Notes: generated by a model from the sequence alone, not told the origin. A stretch of 64,000 bases of DNA from Lichenicola sp965198655 (GCA_965198655.1 OZ240668.1:930001-994000), one strand, 5' to 3'; shown: positions 44,793 to 53,916, counted from the stretch's first letter. Numbers and translations are program-made.

Positions 44793-45422
44793 CTAAGGAA
44801 GGAGCGCAGTCCTGCCTAGCTTTTTACACGCATGGCTTACGCCCAGTAGTCGAATAGCTGAGGCGGCTTGCACATCAATGAGGTGAGCTATCTCAATATA
44901 TCCTGTGCGATCTTGACTTCGATCAATAATAAAAGCACTGCTTAAGTTATGTGTAGCTTTTGACTCCGACATAACTTCACGGAGTAGACGATAATAGTGT
45001 ATTGTTCGTAGAACTGCATCTATGCTTCCAGAGTCAAGCAGGTAGAAATTAGCCTGTTGCTCGTGGAGATCCTCATCAAGCGGAAGGAAGAGGATGAAGT
45101 CACCTGCTGCGTGAAGTTGTGGTTTCTGCAAAGTCGTCACCAAGGCTCCTAACCCTTCTCGCAACAACTTAGTCTCCGTGATCAGATTTTGAGTTACCGC
45201 CTGACACTGCCGCTGCACGCTGAGGCTCTTCTCTCTTCTAGTGGCGTAGTCCGAGCAACCATTGACGCCTGCCAGAGCCAGAAAACCTACTACTGCGCCT
45301 AGGAGCGTCTGCCAGCGCTCAGCGCGGCGCCATTGCAGGCGGCGACGCTGCCGGCGGATCTTCCGTCCTAGGGCGCGGATTTGAGACCTCGTCTGCCACG
45401 CCTTCAGATAGCTCACCGCCAT
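44793..45422 (-). CDS. single-pass membrane protein of unknown function, atypical base composition
   Basis: 209 aa. Basic N-terminus (residues 10-36 carry many Arg and Lys), a membrane segment at about residues 39-56 (LLGAVVGFLALAGVNG), then helices (SVQRQCQAVTQNLITETKLLREGLGALVTTLQ) and a soluble region ending AASAIRLLGVSHACKKLG. Codon use is visibly richer in A and T than anywhere else in the window, so it was acquired separately. It is the last gene before attR, the other end from the integrase-linked membrane protein. Function unknown; superinfection exclusion or defence is only a guess. Confidence 0.65.
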   Translation of the reverse strand: MAVSYLKAWQTRSQIRALGRKIRRQRRRLQWRRAERWQTLLGAVVGFLALAGVNGCSDYATRREKSLSVQRQCQAVTQNLITETKLLREGLGALVTTLQKPQLHAAGDFILFLPLDEDLHEQQANFYLLDSGSIDAVLRTIHYYRLLREVMSESKATHNLSSAFIIDRSQDRTGYIEIAHLIDVQAASAIRLLGVSHACKKLGRTALLP

Positions 45423-45660
45423 GCCGCCTCGCTCCCTCGCGTGTCGAACGACATTATGGGCAGGGCTACTGACTTCATGAAGGCAGGCGCCGCACGGCTG
45501 GGGCCCACCAAGGGTGTTGATCCGTTCAACCCCCCTTCTCCGCTTCGCTCAGCCACGATAGGCGCAGGAGTTGTCGGGACTTTAAGACAGGAGCTGGCTC
45601 TTGCTGTCTATCTGAGTCAAGCTAAAACAATGGGTTAGGAGCAGGCTCTACCTCTACAGG

Positions 45661-45708
45661 ACCTTGCCAAGGTTGGGGTCGAGGGTTCGAATCCCTTCGC
45701 CCGCTCCA
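45661..45708 (+). repeat. attR, 48-bp direct repeat of the tRNA-Gly 3' end
   Basis: Exact copy of 29548-29595. Its presence shows that integration restored the tRNA at the left end and left the displaced 3' end here. Confidence 0.93.
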
Positions 45709-45782
45709 ATCCGCTTACACGACTGGGCCGGGAGACTTTGGCCAGCCGCTTCCACGACCGTGACGACTTTCCTGCGGTGGTC

Positions 45783-46136
45783 ATGAACCCGGTTCTCGCA
45801 AGTCTGCTGGTCGTGATCTCGACCGGCTTTCATCCAAGCCTAATTACCGAAGCGGAAGCCAGACGCCTGGCGATCGATGCCGCCTATGCTAGCGGCGTGC
45901 CCCGCCGATTTGTCCTGGATGCGGAGGTCAGCGACCGCACCGATCGTCGCATCGCCTTCCGGGTGTTCGCACAGAACCAGGATCCGGCCACATCATCCGA
46001 CCTTGCCGGCTGGTTCGCGGTCGATCTGGAAACGGCCGAGCTTTCCGATCCGATCCTCGACGACAAGCCGATCGCCTTGCAGCAGGTCAAGCATGAACAG
46101 CAGGCGCTTCGCGTCCTGCACTGTCGGAACACGTGA
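45783..46136 (+). CDS. PepSY-like periplasmic protein, 117 aa
   Basis: Start at the ATG 45783 gives a signal-like N-terminus (NPVLASLLVVISTGFHP) followed by LITEAEARRLAIDAAYASG, an RRFVLDAEVSDR strand, a GWFAVDLETAELSDPI strand and ILDDKPIALQQV, the pattern of a PepSY domain. A TTG at 45738 would extend it. It is the first chromosomal gene after the element. Confidence 0.6.
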   Translation: MNPVLASLLVVISTGFHPSLITEAEARRLAIDAAYASGVPRRFVLDAEVSDRTDRRIAFRVFAQNQDPATSSDLAGWFAVDLETAELSDPILDDKPIALQQVKHEQQALRVLHCRNT

Positions 46137-46382
46137 GCCGTCGACGCCAAGGATCGTCACGCCCCCGCACTCTCGATAGTTCTGCAGCATGCCGATCCGT
46201 CCTCGCGCTGGCGATGCGGCGGAACGAGCGCACGGTGGAAGGAACTTCAGCGCGTCGGAGTGATCGGGAAGGTCCGGCGGGGGCTGGAAGATGAAGGCGC
46301 ACGGATTGATTTGAACCCGTGAAACTCGGGAAGCATGTTCGACTCCGTTATCGCGCACCTTCCGCCGCACCTCGCGTGATCC

Positions 46383-47645
46383 TCAGGGAAACAACCCGCG
46401 TAGCCGCTTGCCGGCGCGCACCTTCTCCACGCCGATCGCCATCGCCGCCGTGCGGTTGGACACTTTCCGCGTGCCAGCCCGGGCGCGCACCTCCGCGAAC
46501 GTGTTGTCCAGAAGCTGCTCCAGCCGGTTGTTCACCTCGCGCTCGGTCCAGAACAACCGTTGCAGGTCCTGTACCCATTCGAAGTAGCTGACGATCACGC
46601 CGCCGGAGTTGCACAGGATGTCGGGAATGATGAACAGGTCGTCGCCCCGCCGATCCAGGATCGCGTCGGCATCGGGCGTGGTCGGACCGTTGGCGCCCTC
46701 GGCCAGGATACGGCACCTGAGCCGGGGCGCGTTCTCCGCGGTGATGACCCGCTCCACCGCGGCGGGGACCAGCACGTCGCAGGGCTGCTCCAGCAGCGCC
46801 GGGCTGTCGATGGTCATCTCCTGGGTGAAGCCGGCCAGCACCCCGTGCTGGGTCACGTGCTGCTCAATCGCGTCGAGCGGCAGGCCCTTCGGGTCGAACA
46901 GGGCGACGGTGTGGTCGCTGAGCCCGGTGATGCGCATGCCGTGGCGACGGGCCAGGGTGTAGGCGGACACGCTGCCGACGTTGCCGAAGCCCTGCACGAT
47001 CGCGGTGCCGTCCCGCGGCGACAGCCCGATGACCTCGCAGGCGCGTCGTACCAGATGCGCGACGCCACGGCCGGTCGCCTCGCGCCTGCCTTCGGTGCCG
47101 CCCAGGCTGACCGGCTTGCCGGTGACGATCTCGCTGACGGCGTGTCCCTGGTGCACCGAGTAGGTGTCCATGAACCAGGCCATCACCTGCTCGTTGGTGC
47201 CCATGTCCGGCGCCATCACGTCGGTCTGCGGGCTGACGAAGGGGATCATCTCCTGCATGTAGCGGCGTGACACCGCTTCCAGCTCGCGGCGGGACAGGGC
47301 CGGCGGGTTGCATGCCACGCCGCCCTTGGCGCCGCCATAGGGCAGGCCGACCAGCGCGCATTTCCAGCTCATCCAGATCGCCAGGGCCGCGACCTCGCCG
47401 ATGTCCAGGCCGGGGGAGAACCGCGTCCCGCCCTTGGTCGGGCCGAACGTCAGGTGGTGCTGCACCCGGTAGCCCTGGAACACCACCGTTCGGCCATCGT
47501 CCATGTGGATGGGCACCGACACGGCGATCGCCCGCTTGGGGTAGAGCAGCCGGTCCCGCTCGTCGTGCGGGATCCCGAGATGCTCCGCGATCAAGCCGAA
47601 CTGGGTCTGGGCCATCTCGAAGACGGGTCCGGTGTAGATGCTCAT
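46383..47645 (-). CDS. gdhA: Glu/Leu/Phe/Val-type glutamate dehydrogenase
   Basis: 420 aa oxidoreductase interconverting glutamate and 2-oxoglutarate with ammonia. N-terminal catalytic domain: HLTFGPTKGGTRFSPGL and LPYGGAKGGVACNP with the catalytic Lys near residue 107, then QTDVMAPDMGTNEQVMAWFMDTY and GGTEGRREATGRGV. The C-terminal Rossmann domain has IVQGFGNVGSVSA, and the end has DILCNSGGVIVSYFEWVQD. The start has CAGGAGA. Length and motifs fit the small hexameric NAD-type group. Confidence 0.93.
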   Translation of the reverse strand: MSIYTGPVFEMAQTQFGLIAEHLGIPHDERDRLLYPKRAIAVSVPIHMDDGRTVVFQGYRVQHHLTFGPTKGGTRFSPGLDIGEVAALAIWMSWKCALVGLPYGGAKGGVACNPPALSRRELEAVSRRYMQEMIPFVSPQTDVMAPDMGTNEQVMAWFMDTYSVHQGHAVSEIVTGKPVSLGGTEGRREATGRGVAHLVRRACEVIGLSPRDGTAIVQGFGNVGSVSAYTLARRHGMRITGLSDHTVALFDPKGLPLDAIEQHVTQHGVLAGFTQEMTIDSPALLEQPCDVLVPAAVERVITAENAPRLRCRILAEGANGPTTPDADAILDRRGDDLFIIPDILCNSGGVIVSYFEWVQDLQRLFWTEREVNNRLEQLLDNTFAEVRARAGTRKVSNRTAAMAIGVEKVRAGKRLRGLFP

Positions 47646-48070
47646 GTGGTCTCCTGGACGAGCGATGCCGCCGCCTCGAACGACCGTAGGCGGATCGCCT
47701 TGATCCAGCCATCCGGAGCGCTCCGCCGTTCCCCTCGCGATGGCGGCGGAACGCTTGGGGCGCTTCGCCGGTCCTGCCCTGGATGGTCCGGTCGATGCGC
47801 CGTCGCCGCAGCGTGCCAGCTCCCGCTGCGGCGACGGGACGCCTGCAAGGCGCCGGAGAAGATCGATCCGACGAACCATCGACACGGGTGCCTCATCCGG
47901 CCTTGGGGCGCGCCGGGTTGCCGCAACGGGCGACGCGTCCTTGCTCCGCCGAGCTGGAGGACGGTCGATAACGGTGTCGGACCGGGGTCCGCCGTTTCCC
48001 GACCGCGCGGCACGCACTGCCCGCGCTTGTCGACCGGATCGACGCTACGCCGGCAGGCAGGACGTCGCGA
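47646..48070. other. 425-bp gap, no gene seen
   Basis: Between the glutamate dehydrogenase start and the DUF2254 stop. Open frames are Arg-rich and overlap on both strands. It should contain the dehydrogenase promoter; I see no clear hairpin or repeat. Confidence 0.4.
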
Positions 48071-49510
48071 TCACGGGCGGTTGTCGCGCGCCGCCAGGCT
48101 CTTCGGCTGCTCCGGCGCCTCGGCATGGCGATCGACGAGGGAGGCGACGCTCCCGCCGACCAGGCGGTTCTGCAGCAGATCGAGGCGTCGACGCAGGATG
48201 TCGAGATCGTCTCCGGCAAGACGCAGGCGGCACCCGTCATAAACCCGGCGGCCGCGTAGGAAGAGGCGCTCGTGCAGGGTGGCGTCGCCGGTGCTGCTGG
48301 CGACGTCGTCCAGGGCGCGAAGCAGGCGGGCGCTCACGGCGATGTCGGTGACCGCGTAATGGCGGATCTGCTCGAACACGGTGTCGAGCAGGCCGTCGAC
48401 CTCGATGGACGGCATGACGACGCGCACCACGTGGGGCGGATCCGACAGCAGGATCTCGGGCCCGTAGCGGGAGATCCAGCGGATGAGGATGCGGCTGAGC
48501 TGGTCGATGCAGGTGATGGCGGTGCTGGGATCGTTGACCGCGGGCGAGATCGCCTTGAGGGCGATGTCCACGATCTGGATGACGCCGAACTCGACGTCCT
48601 GCTGCAGCGTCCGGATCGGACCGATGTCGAACGCGGCCAGAAGCGCCCTGACCAGGGTGCCGGTGAGCCGCTTCCTGCCGATCACCACGAGCAGCGGGAT
48701 GCCGGCCGGCACGAAGTGACCCACCCGACGCAGCACGCGAAGCTGGAACCCGGCCGCCTTCGCAACCGCCACTAGGTTTGCCGTGTCGACGAACCGGATG
48801 TAGCCCGACACGACGTTCAACACCTGCGTTTCGTTGCCGAGCTGCTGGAAGGCGGGCGGGTCCACGCGGTAGTCGTTGCTGCGGCCGTGCGGCATCAGCT
48901 CGTCGATGATGTCCTCGGTTTCGCGCGCGATGCGATCGACGATGTGGTTGACGCTGATCGCCTGGCTGATGTGCTGGATGAAGAAGATCAGCCAGCCGAC
49001 GCACAGCAGCGCCAGCGCCATCGCGCCGACCGTGGTCGCGATCGGGGCGAACGGGTGCGGCAGGGTGCGGGCGGCGGGCAGCGCGCCCAGGCAGTAGGCG
49101 AAGGTGCCGAGGAACAGCCCCAGGGTCCACTGCGTGGTCCGGTCCCTCACGAAGCTGACCAGGATGCGCGGCGAGAACTGCATCGACGCCAGGGTGAGCG
49201 TCATCAGGAGGATGGCGAACACGATCGACACCACCGTCATGATCGAGGCGGCGACGCCCGCGAGAATGACCTGGGCGATCTGCGGATCCGCGTGGCTGGG
49301 GAACAGCACGGACGGAACCCAGGCCGCGAGCACCGGGTAGGTTTCCTCGAGCGAGGACAGCACGGTGCCCGCCAGGCCCAGGACCACGGCGATCACCATC
49401 GGACGGACGAGGAAGCCGCCGCGGAGCGTGTAGATGACGTGACGCAGGAAGGTCGACGGGTTGCGCCGGACTCGCGGCCGCGCGGCTCGGGACAGGGGCG
49501 GCTGATGCAT
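48071..49510 (-). CDS. DUF2254 integral membrane protein
   Basis: 479 aa. Four membrane segments in the first 190 residues (around FLVRPMVIAVVLGLAG, VILAGVAASIMTVVSIVFAILLM, LGLFLGTFAYCLGAL and GAMALALLCVGWLIFFI), with the SIVFAILLMTLTLASMQFSPRIL signature of DUF2254, then a large cytosolic part with VEFGVIQIVDIALKAISPAVNDPSTAITCIDQL. Function unknown. It is a single gene with 283 upstream bases. Confidence 0.93.
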   Translation of the reverse strand: MHQPPLSRAARPRVRRNPSTFLRHVIYTLRGGFLVRPMVIAVVLGLAGTVLSSLEETYPVLAAWVPSVLFPSHADPQIAQVILAGVAASIMTVVSIVFAILLMTLTLASMQFSPRILVSFVRDRTTQWTLGLFLGTFAYCLGALPAARTLPHPFAPIATTVGAMALALLCVGWLIFFIQHISQAISVNHIVDRIARETEDIIDELMPHGRSNDYRVDPPAFQQLGNETQVLNVVSGYIRFVDTANLVAVAKAAGFQLRVLRRVGHFVPAGIPLLVVIGRKRLTGTLVRALLAAFDIGPIRTLQQDVEFGVIQIVDIALKAISPAVNDPSTAITCIDQLSRILIRWISRYGPEILLSDPPHVVRVVMPSIEVDGLLDTVFEQIRHYAVTDIAVSARLLRALDDVASSTGDATLHERLFLRGRRVYDGCRLRLAGDDLDILRRRLDLLQNRLVGGSVASLVDRHAEAPEQPKSLAARDNRP

Positions 49511-49793
49511 GGGTCGGTTCCAGCGTCCACGGCGATAGGCGATCCTATCACCTGTCGAGCAAAGCCGGACAACAGAAGCCGGACAACAGGTGGCACGGGA
49601 GGTTCTGCAGCAGCTTCTTCTTGTAGCGACAAGGCGGCGGACCAGGATCGGGCCGCTTCTACAGGTGGAGAACTTGCACGGCCTGACACCTTTTACTGGC
49701 GCTTCTCCTGCCGGCCTGCCGTTCGGAACGAAGCGGGGACGGTGGATGGAGCCGGGCCTAATCGTGTGGATCGTGCTGCGCCGTGCCCGGCCA

Positions 49794-50414
49794 TCAGCCC
49801 CGGTACGGCCAGGCCTGCATGGCAGCCTCCACCACCGCCAGCAACGAGACGCGGGTGGCGCCGTCGCGCGCCAGCACCGACAGGCCCTGGGTCACCGCCA
49901 GGACCAGTCCCGAGAGCGCTGCCGCCTCCGTTCCGGGCGGCAGCACCCCATGCGCGACGTCGCGCTCGATCCGGACGCGCAGGCAGGCCTCGATCCCGCG
50001 CCTCATCTCCGCCACCGCGTGCTGGACGTCGGCGGAGCCGGTTGATCCGCTCGCGGTCGCGCTGGCGAGCAGGCAACCCTTCGGCGTCGCGTCGCCGGTA
50101 AAGGCGATCGCGGCAGCCGTCAGCATGTCGCGGGCGGCATCGCGGGCCGTCGGCGCGCCGTCGACCGCACGCCCGAAGGCGTCGGGATCGCCGGCATAAA
50201 GGCGGATCGCGTCCAGGAACAGGCGCTTCTTGTCCCCGAAGGCGGCGTAGAGGCTGGGCGGGTTCACGCCCATCGCCGTGGTCAGGTCGACGATCGAGGT
50301 GGTTTCGTAGCCGTAACGCCAGAACGTCAGCATGGCCTGCTCGAGTGCCGCCGTCCTGTCGAACGAGGGCGGGCGGCCCGTCCTCCGGCGCGGCGCGGTC
50401 ATGGGATCTTTCAT
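49794..50414 (-). CDS. TetR/AcrR-family regulator
   Basis: 206 aa. N-terminal DNA-binding part: RTAALEQAMLTFWRYGYETTSIVDLTTAMGVNPPSLYAAFGDKKRLFLDAI, typical of the group that controls reductases and esterases. Start at 50414. It is divergent from the aldo/keto reductase, 77 bases away; ACTC-ATAAAC-GAGT (50422-50435) is a short inverted repeat in that gap that may be part of its operator. Confidence 0.93.
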   Translation of the reverse strand: MKDPMTAPRRRTGRPPSFDRTAALEQAMLTFWRYGYETTSIVDLTTAMGVNPPSLYAAFGDKKRLFLDAIRLYAGDPDAFGRAVDGAPTARDAARDMLTAAAIAFTGDATPKGCLLASATASGSTGSADVQHAVAEMRRGIEACLRVRIERDVAHGVLPPGTEAAALSGLVLAVTQGLSVLARDGATRVSLLAVVEAAMQAWPYRG

Positions 50415-50491
50415 AGCGATCACTCATAAACGAGTTGACCCGGAACGGAATGCCTGCGTTCTGTAGCAAACACTAGGAAAGAGTCAGGCCT

Positions 50492-51568
50492 ATGTCATTG
50501 ACCGATTACCGCACGCTCGGCCGCTCGGGCCTGGTCGTCAGCCCGCTGGCTCTCGGCACCATGACGTTCGGGCAGGGTACGTGGGGCGCCGATGACGGGG
50601 CGTCGCGGGCGATGTTCGACACCTACCGGGCCGCCGGCGGCAACCTCATCGACACGGCGGACATCTACTCGGACGGCGAAAGCGAGCGCCTGGTCGGCCG
50701 GTTCATCAAGGACACCGGGTCGCGCGACGCGCTGGTGCTCGCCACCAAGTTCGGCTTCAACGCGTCCGCCAGCCCGCTCGCGGCGAGGGAGGCCGGCGGC
50801 GGCAACCCGAACGCCGGCGGCGCCGGGTCGAAGAACATCCACCGGGCGCTCGACGCGTCGCTGAAGCGGCTCGGGACCGACTACGTCGACCTCTACTGGA
50901 TGCACATCTGGGACGGCGTCACCCCGGTCGAGGAGATCGTGCAGACGCTGGGCGACCTCGTCCGCGCCGGCAAGATCCGCTACTACGGCTTGTCGGACAT
51001 GCCGGCCTGGCTGGCGATGAAGGCGGCCACGATCGCCAGCGAGCGGCGCATCCCCGGTCCGATCGCCATGCAGGTCGAGTATTCCCTGGTGGCGCGGGAC
51101 GTGGAGGGCGAGCACGTCCCTGCGGCGCGTGAGGCCGGCATGGGCGTGATGCCCTGGAGCCCCCTGGCGGGCGGCTTCCTGAGCGGGAAGTACGACCGCG
51201 CCGACGTGAGCGGCACGGGGCGGCTGAGCGGCGCGAACCCGTTCGGAAACAGCAAGTTCGTCGACCGGAACTGGGCTGTCCTGGACGTGCTGAGATCGGT
51301 CGCGTCGGAACTCGAACGCCCGGCGCCGCAGGTCGCCATCGCCTGGACCATGGCCCGGCCCGGCATCGCCTCGACCATCCTCGGCGCACGCACGGCGTCC
51401 CAGCTCGAAGACAACCTCGCCGCCGCCGAGATCCGTCTGGACGGCGACCAGATGGACCGCCTCGACGCGGCGAGCGCGCCGGCGCCGGGGTTCAGCTCGG
51501 GCCTGGCCGCGCCGATGATCCGCCGCATGGTGTTCGGCGGTCGGACCGTGACGGGTTGGGGTGAGTAG
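50492..51568 (+). CDS. aldo/keto reductase
   Basis: 358 aa NADPH-dependent oxidoreductase with a TIM-barrel fold. YRTLGRSGLVVSPLALGTMTFGQG start, the catalytic Asp and Tyr in NLIDTADIYSDGESERLVG, Lys in LVLATKFGF, His in YVDLYWMHIWDG, and a C-terminal GIASTILGARTASQLEDNL cofactor loop. It is most like the YajO/tas-type group. Probably controlled by the divergent TetR regulator. Confidence 0.95.
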   Translation: MSLTDYRTLGRSGLVVSPLALGTMTFGQGTWGADDGASRAMFDTYRAAGGNLIDTADIYSDGESERLVGRFIKDTGSRDALVLATKFGFNASASPLAAREAGGGNPNAGGAGSKNIHRALDASLKRLGTDYVDLYWMHIWDGVTPVEEIVQTLGDLVRAGKIRYYGLSDMPAWLAMKAATIASERRIPGPIAMQVEYSLVARDVEGEHVPAAREAGMGVMPWSPLAGGFLSGKYDRADVSGTGRLSGANPFGNSKFVDRNWAVLDVLRSVASELERPAPQVAIAWTMARPGIASTILGARTASQLEDNLAAAEIRLDGDQMDRLDAASAPAPGFSSGLAAPMIRRMVFGGRTVTGWGE

Positions 51569-51906
51569 GAGCCGAGGGCCAGCGCCGAGCCGGGTTTCGC
51601 AGGGTGCCGCGGACCGTCCGCTTCGACACCCTCTGTCCGATACCCGGTCCCTGCCGATCATGGCAGCCCGGCGGGCGCGTCGGGAGAACGGGTCGGTCCC
51701 CACGACCTCGTCGGACGACGAGCGCCCGTCGCGGCTGGCACGCTGCCGCCGGCGCGTTGCGGATCACCGGCGGGCCGCGATCCGCCTGCCCTCCCCCCCC
51801 CCGCGTGACGCTGCAAGACGGCAGCATCGCTTCGTCGTAAGGTCGACGGCGCAGCAACCTTTCCGCCGGCCACCACGAAAGTCTGCCCATCACCTGACGA
51901 GGTTCC
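51569..51906. other. 338-bp gap, no gene seen
   Basis: Leads to the cytochrome b gene. It contains a run of C (near 51790) and several GC-rich stretches but no clear gene. The promoter of the cytochrome operon should be in its last part. Confidence 0.4.
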
Positions 51907-52575
51907 ATGGACAGGACCGCATCGGCAACGCGAACAGGTCGCGGCCATCGTCTGCATCCCGTCCCGGTCAGGGTGATGCACTGGACCAACGCCCTGGCGA
52001 TGCTGGTCATGATCACGTCGGGCTGGGGCATCTACGACGACGACGTGGTGCTGCGCGGGCTGCACTTTCCGCAGGCGCTTCGACTGGGCGAGTGGGCGGC
52101 GCCGAGCCTGAACTGGCACTTCGCCGGCATGTGGCTGCTGGTGCTCAACGGGCTGGCCTATCTCGGCTACGGCCTGGTCACCGGGCGGCTGCGCGAGCGG
52201 CTGCTGCCGATCCGCCTGTCCGACCTCCTCGGCACGGTGCGCGACACGCTGCGCCTGAAGGTCGCGCACGAGGACCTCGCCACCTACAACGCGGTGCAGA
52301 AGGTGCTCTACGTGGTGGTCATCCTGGCCGGGGCGTCGCAGGTGGTGACGGGTGCGGCGATCTGGAAGCCGGTGCAGTTCTCCGGGCTGGTGTCGCTGCT
52401 GGGCGGCTTCCAGGGCGCGCGCGTGGTCCACTTCCTCGGCATGAGCGTGATCGTGGGCTTCCTGCTGGTGCACGTGGCCTTGTCGCTGCTGGTGCCACGG
52501 ACGCTGTGGGCGATGCTGGCGGGTGGCCCCAGGGTCGGCCCGTCCGGGCACGCCGAGCCGGCGGCACCCCCATGA
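51907..52575 (+). CDS. cytochrome b561-type membrane subunit
   Basis: 222 aa with four membrane segments of the Ni,Fe-hydrogenase I / formate-dehydrogenase cytochrome b type. Candidate haem ligands are His in VRVMHWTNALAMLVMITSGWG, LNWHFAGMWLLVLNG and ARVVHFLGMSVIVGFLLVHVAL. It passes electrons between the quinone pool and the molybdopterin protein encoded next; its stop overlaps that start (ATGA). This replaces the YedZ/MsrQ-type subunit expected beside a YedY-like protein. Confidence 0.9.
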   Translation: MDRTASATRTGRGHRLHPVPVRVMHWTNALAMLVMITSGWGIYDDDVVLRGLHFPQALRLGEWAAPSLNWHFAGMWLLVLNGLAYLGYGLVTGRLRERLLPIRLSDLLGTVRDTLRLKVAHEDLATYNAVQKVLYVVVILAGASQVVTGAAIWKPVQFSGLVSLLGGFQGARVVHFLGMSVIVGFLLVHVALSLLVPRTLWAMLAGGPRVGPSGHAEPAAPP

Positions 52576-53345
52576 GGTCGCGGTTCCGGCCGGAGCGGGG
52601 TCCGAACCCGGCGATCCTGGACGACCACCGCCCGCTGATCCGCTCGCTGGAGCGACGCCGGCTGCTGCGCGGCGGGGTGTCGCTGAGCGCGCTCGCCATG
52701 CTGACCGGCTGCGACGTGCGCCGGCCGGACGCGGTGCAGGCGGCCCTGCTGGCGATCCGCGACCTGAACGACGGCGTGCAGGCGCTGTTGTTCGATCCGC
52801 ACAAGCTGGCGCCGACCTATCCGGCGTCGCAGGTCCTGAACCCGCCCAAGTTCAACGCCTACTACGACTTGGACAAGGTCAGGCCGGTGGACGGGGCGCG
52901 CTGGCGCCTGGAGCTGTCGGGGTTGATCGCGGACAAGCGGCCCTGGAGCGTGGACCAGGTCGACGCGCTGCCGCAGCGCACGGAGATCATCAAGCACGTC
53001 TGCGTCGAGGGCTGGGACTACATCGGGCAGTGGTCCGGGGTGCCGCTGCGCACCTTCCTGGAGCGCGTCGGCGCCGACCTGCGCGCCAGGTACGTCGCCT
53101 TCCGCACCGCCGACGATTATCCAAGCAGCATCGACATGGCGAGCGCGCTGCACCCGCAGACCCTGCTCGCGACCCGCTATGCCGACGCCACGCTAGCCGA
53201 CCCGTTCGGCTACCCGCTGCGGCTGCGCACCTCGACCAAGCTCGGCTACAAGAACCCGAAATGGATCACCGCCATCGAGGTGACCAACACCTATCCCGGC
53301 GGATACTGGGAGAAGTCCGGATACTCCTGGTTCGGCGGACTCTGA
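52572..53345 (+). CDS. molybdopterin-dependent oxidoreductase (sulfite-oxidase/YedY fold)
   Basis: 257 aa. The N-terminus has RRR at 28-30 and a hydrophobic stretch ending in LTGC at residue 47, which looks like a twin-arginine lipoprotein signal. The body carries the Mo ligand Cys in IIKHVCVEGWDYIGQWSGVPL (residue 144), and FRTADDYPSSIDM, LGYKNPKWITAIEV typical of the family. The second gene of a three-gene operon. Substrate unknown; the family includes methionine-sulfoxide and other oxyanion reductases. Confidence 0.9.
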   Translation: MRSRFRPERGPNPAILDDHRPLIRSLERRRLLRGGVSLSALAMLTGCDVRRPDAVQAALLAIRDLNDGVQALLFDPHKLAPTYPASQVLNPPKFNAYYDLDKVRPVDGARWRLELSGLIADKRPWSVDQVDALPQRTEIIKHVCVEGWDYIGQWSGVPLRTFLERVGADLRARYVAFRTADDYPSSIDMASALHPQTLLATRYADATLADPFGYPLRLRTSTKLGYKNPKWITAIEVTNTYPGGYWEKSGYSWFGGL

Positions 53346-53357
53346 AGGCGATCAGGC

Positions 53358-53813
53358 GTGGCGCGCTCCCTCGTCGTCCTCGCCAGCCTCCTGCTGGGCA
53401 CGGCCGCGCTGGCCCAGAGCCACACGCCGGGTGGCATGCCGCCGCCCTCGGGCATGAGCCTGGCCCAGTCCAGCGCCATGCGCTTCCCGCAGCCGGTGCG
53501 TGTCGGCGAGCTGCTGCACCGGACCGTCTTGCTGCCGGTGGAAAGCCAGACTGTGCTCGGCCGGGTGCTGCAGGTGGTCCGGAACGATCAGGGAATGATC
53601 GAGGTGGTGGTGTCCTATGGCGGGGTCCTGGGCATCGGCAGGCGGCCGATAGCGGTTCCGCTCGATGCCACCGTGCTGCTCGGCCGCGACATGGAGATCG
53701 TCGCCTACACCCCGCAGCAGTTGCGCCACCTGCCGACCTTCGCCGCCGCCGGCACGATGCCGGTGCCGCCCGACACGGTGGTCAGGGTCGGGCTCGCCAA
53801 GCCGTCGCATTGA
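53358..53813 (+). CDS. small periplasmic protein with PRC-barrel-like strands
   Basis: 151 aa, GTG start 12 bases after the molybdo-enzyme stop. A signal peptide (SLVVLASLLLGTAALA) is followed by a Gly/Pro/Met linker and a beta-rich region (VGELLHRTVLLPVESQTVLGRVLQVV, GMIEVVVSYGGVLGIGRRPIAVPL) that resembles a PRC barrel. Likely an accessory of the cytochrome b / molybdo-protein pair. Confidence 0.65.
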   Translation: MARSLVVLASLLLGTAALAQSHTPGGMPPPSGMSLAQSSAMRFPQPVRVGELLHRTVLLPVESQTVLGRVLQVVRNDQGMIEVVVSYGGVLGIGRRPIAVPLDATVLLGRDMEIVAYTPQQLRHLPTFAAAGTMPVPPDTVVRVGLAKPSH

Positions 53814-53916
53814 TCCGCTATCACCGTTCGACCTGCACTGCCCGTCAGCCTGCGCCGGGGGACTGGCCGGGCGTGGTGGACCGAGTGCGGGCAGTGCTGA
53901 TGGACCGGATGGCGGC

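Larger units (their letters stand above)
29548..45708. mobile_element. tRNA-Gly integrated prophage-like element, 16.2 kb
   Basis: Bounded by an exact 48-base direct repeat (29548-29595 and 45661-45708), the first copy being the 3' half of the tRNA-Gly. Inside are a tyrosine integrase next to the left end, an AlpA-like excisionase, a RepA-like ATPase, a serine resolvase, tail-spike and ejection-type proteins, an antirepressor remnant and several small phage-type proteins. No capsid, portal, terminase or lysis gene is visible. Two insertion sequences have entered it. It is either a decayed podovirus-type prophage or a satellite. Confidence 0.9.

Noticed and set aside
45453..45638. 61-codon plus-strand frame before attR
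   Set aside because: No ribosome site or family; overlaps the upstream region of the opposite-strand membrane gene.
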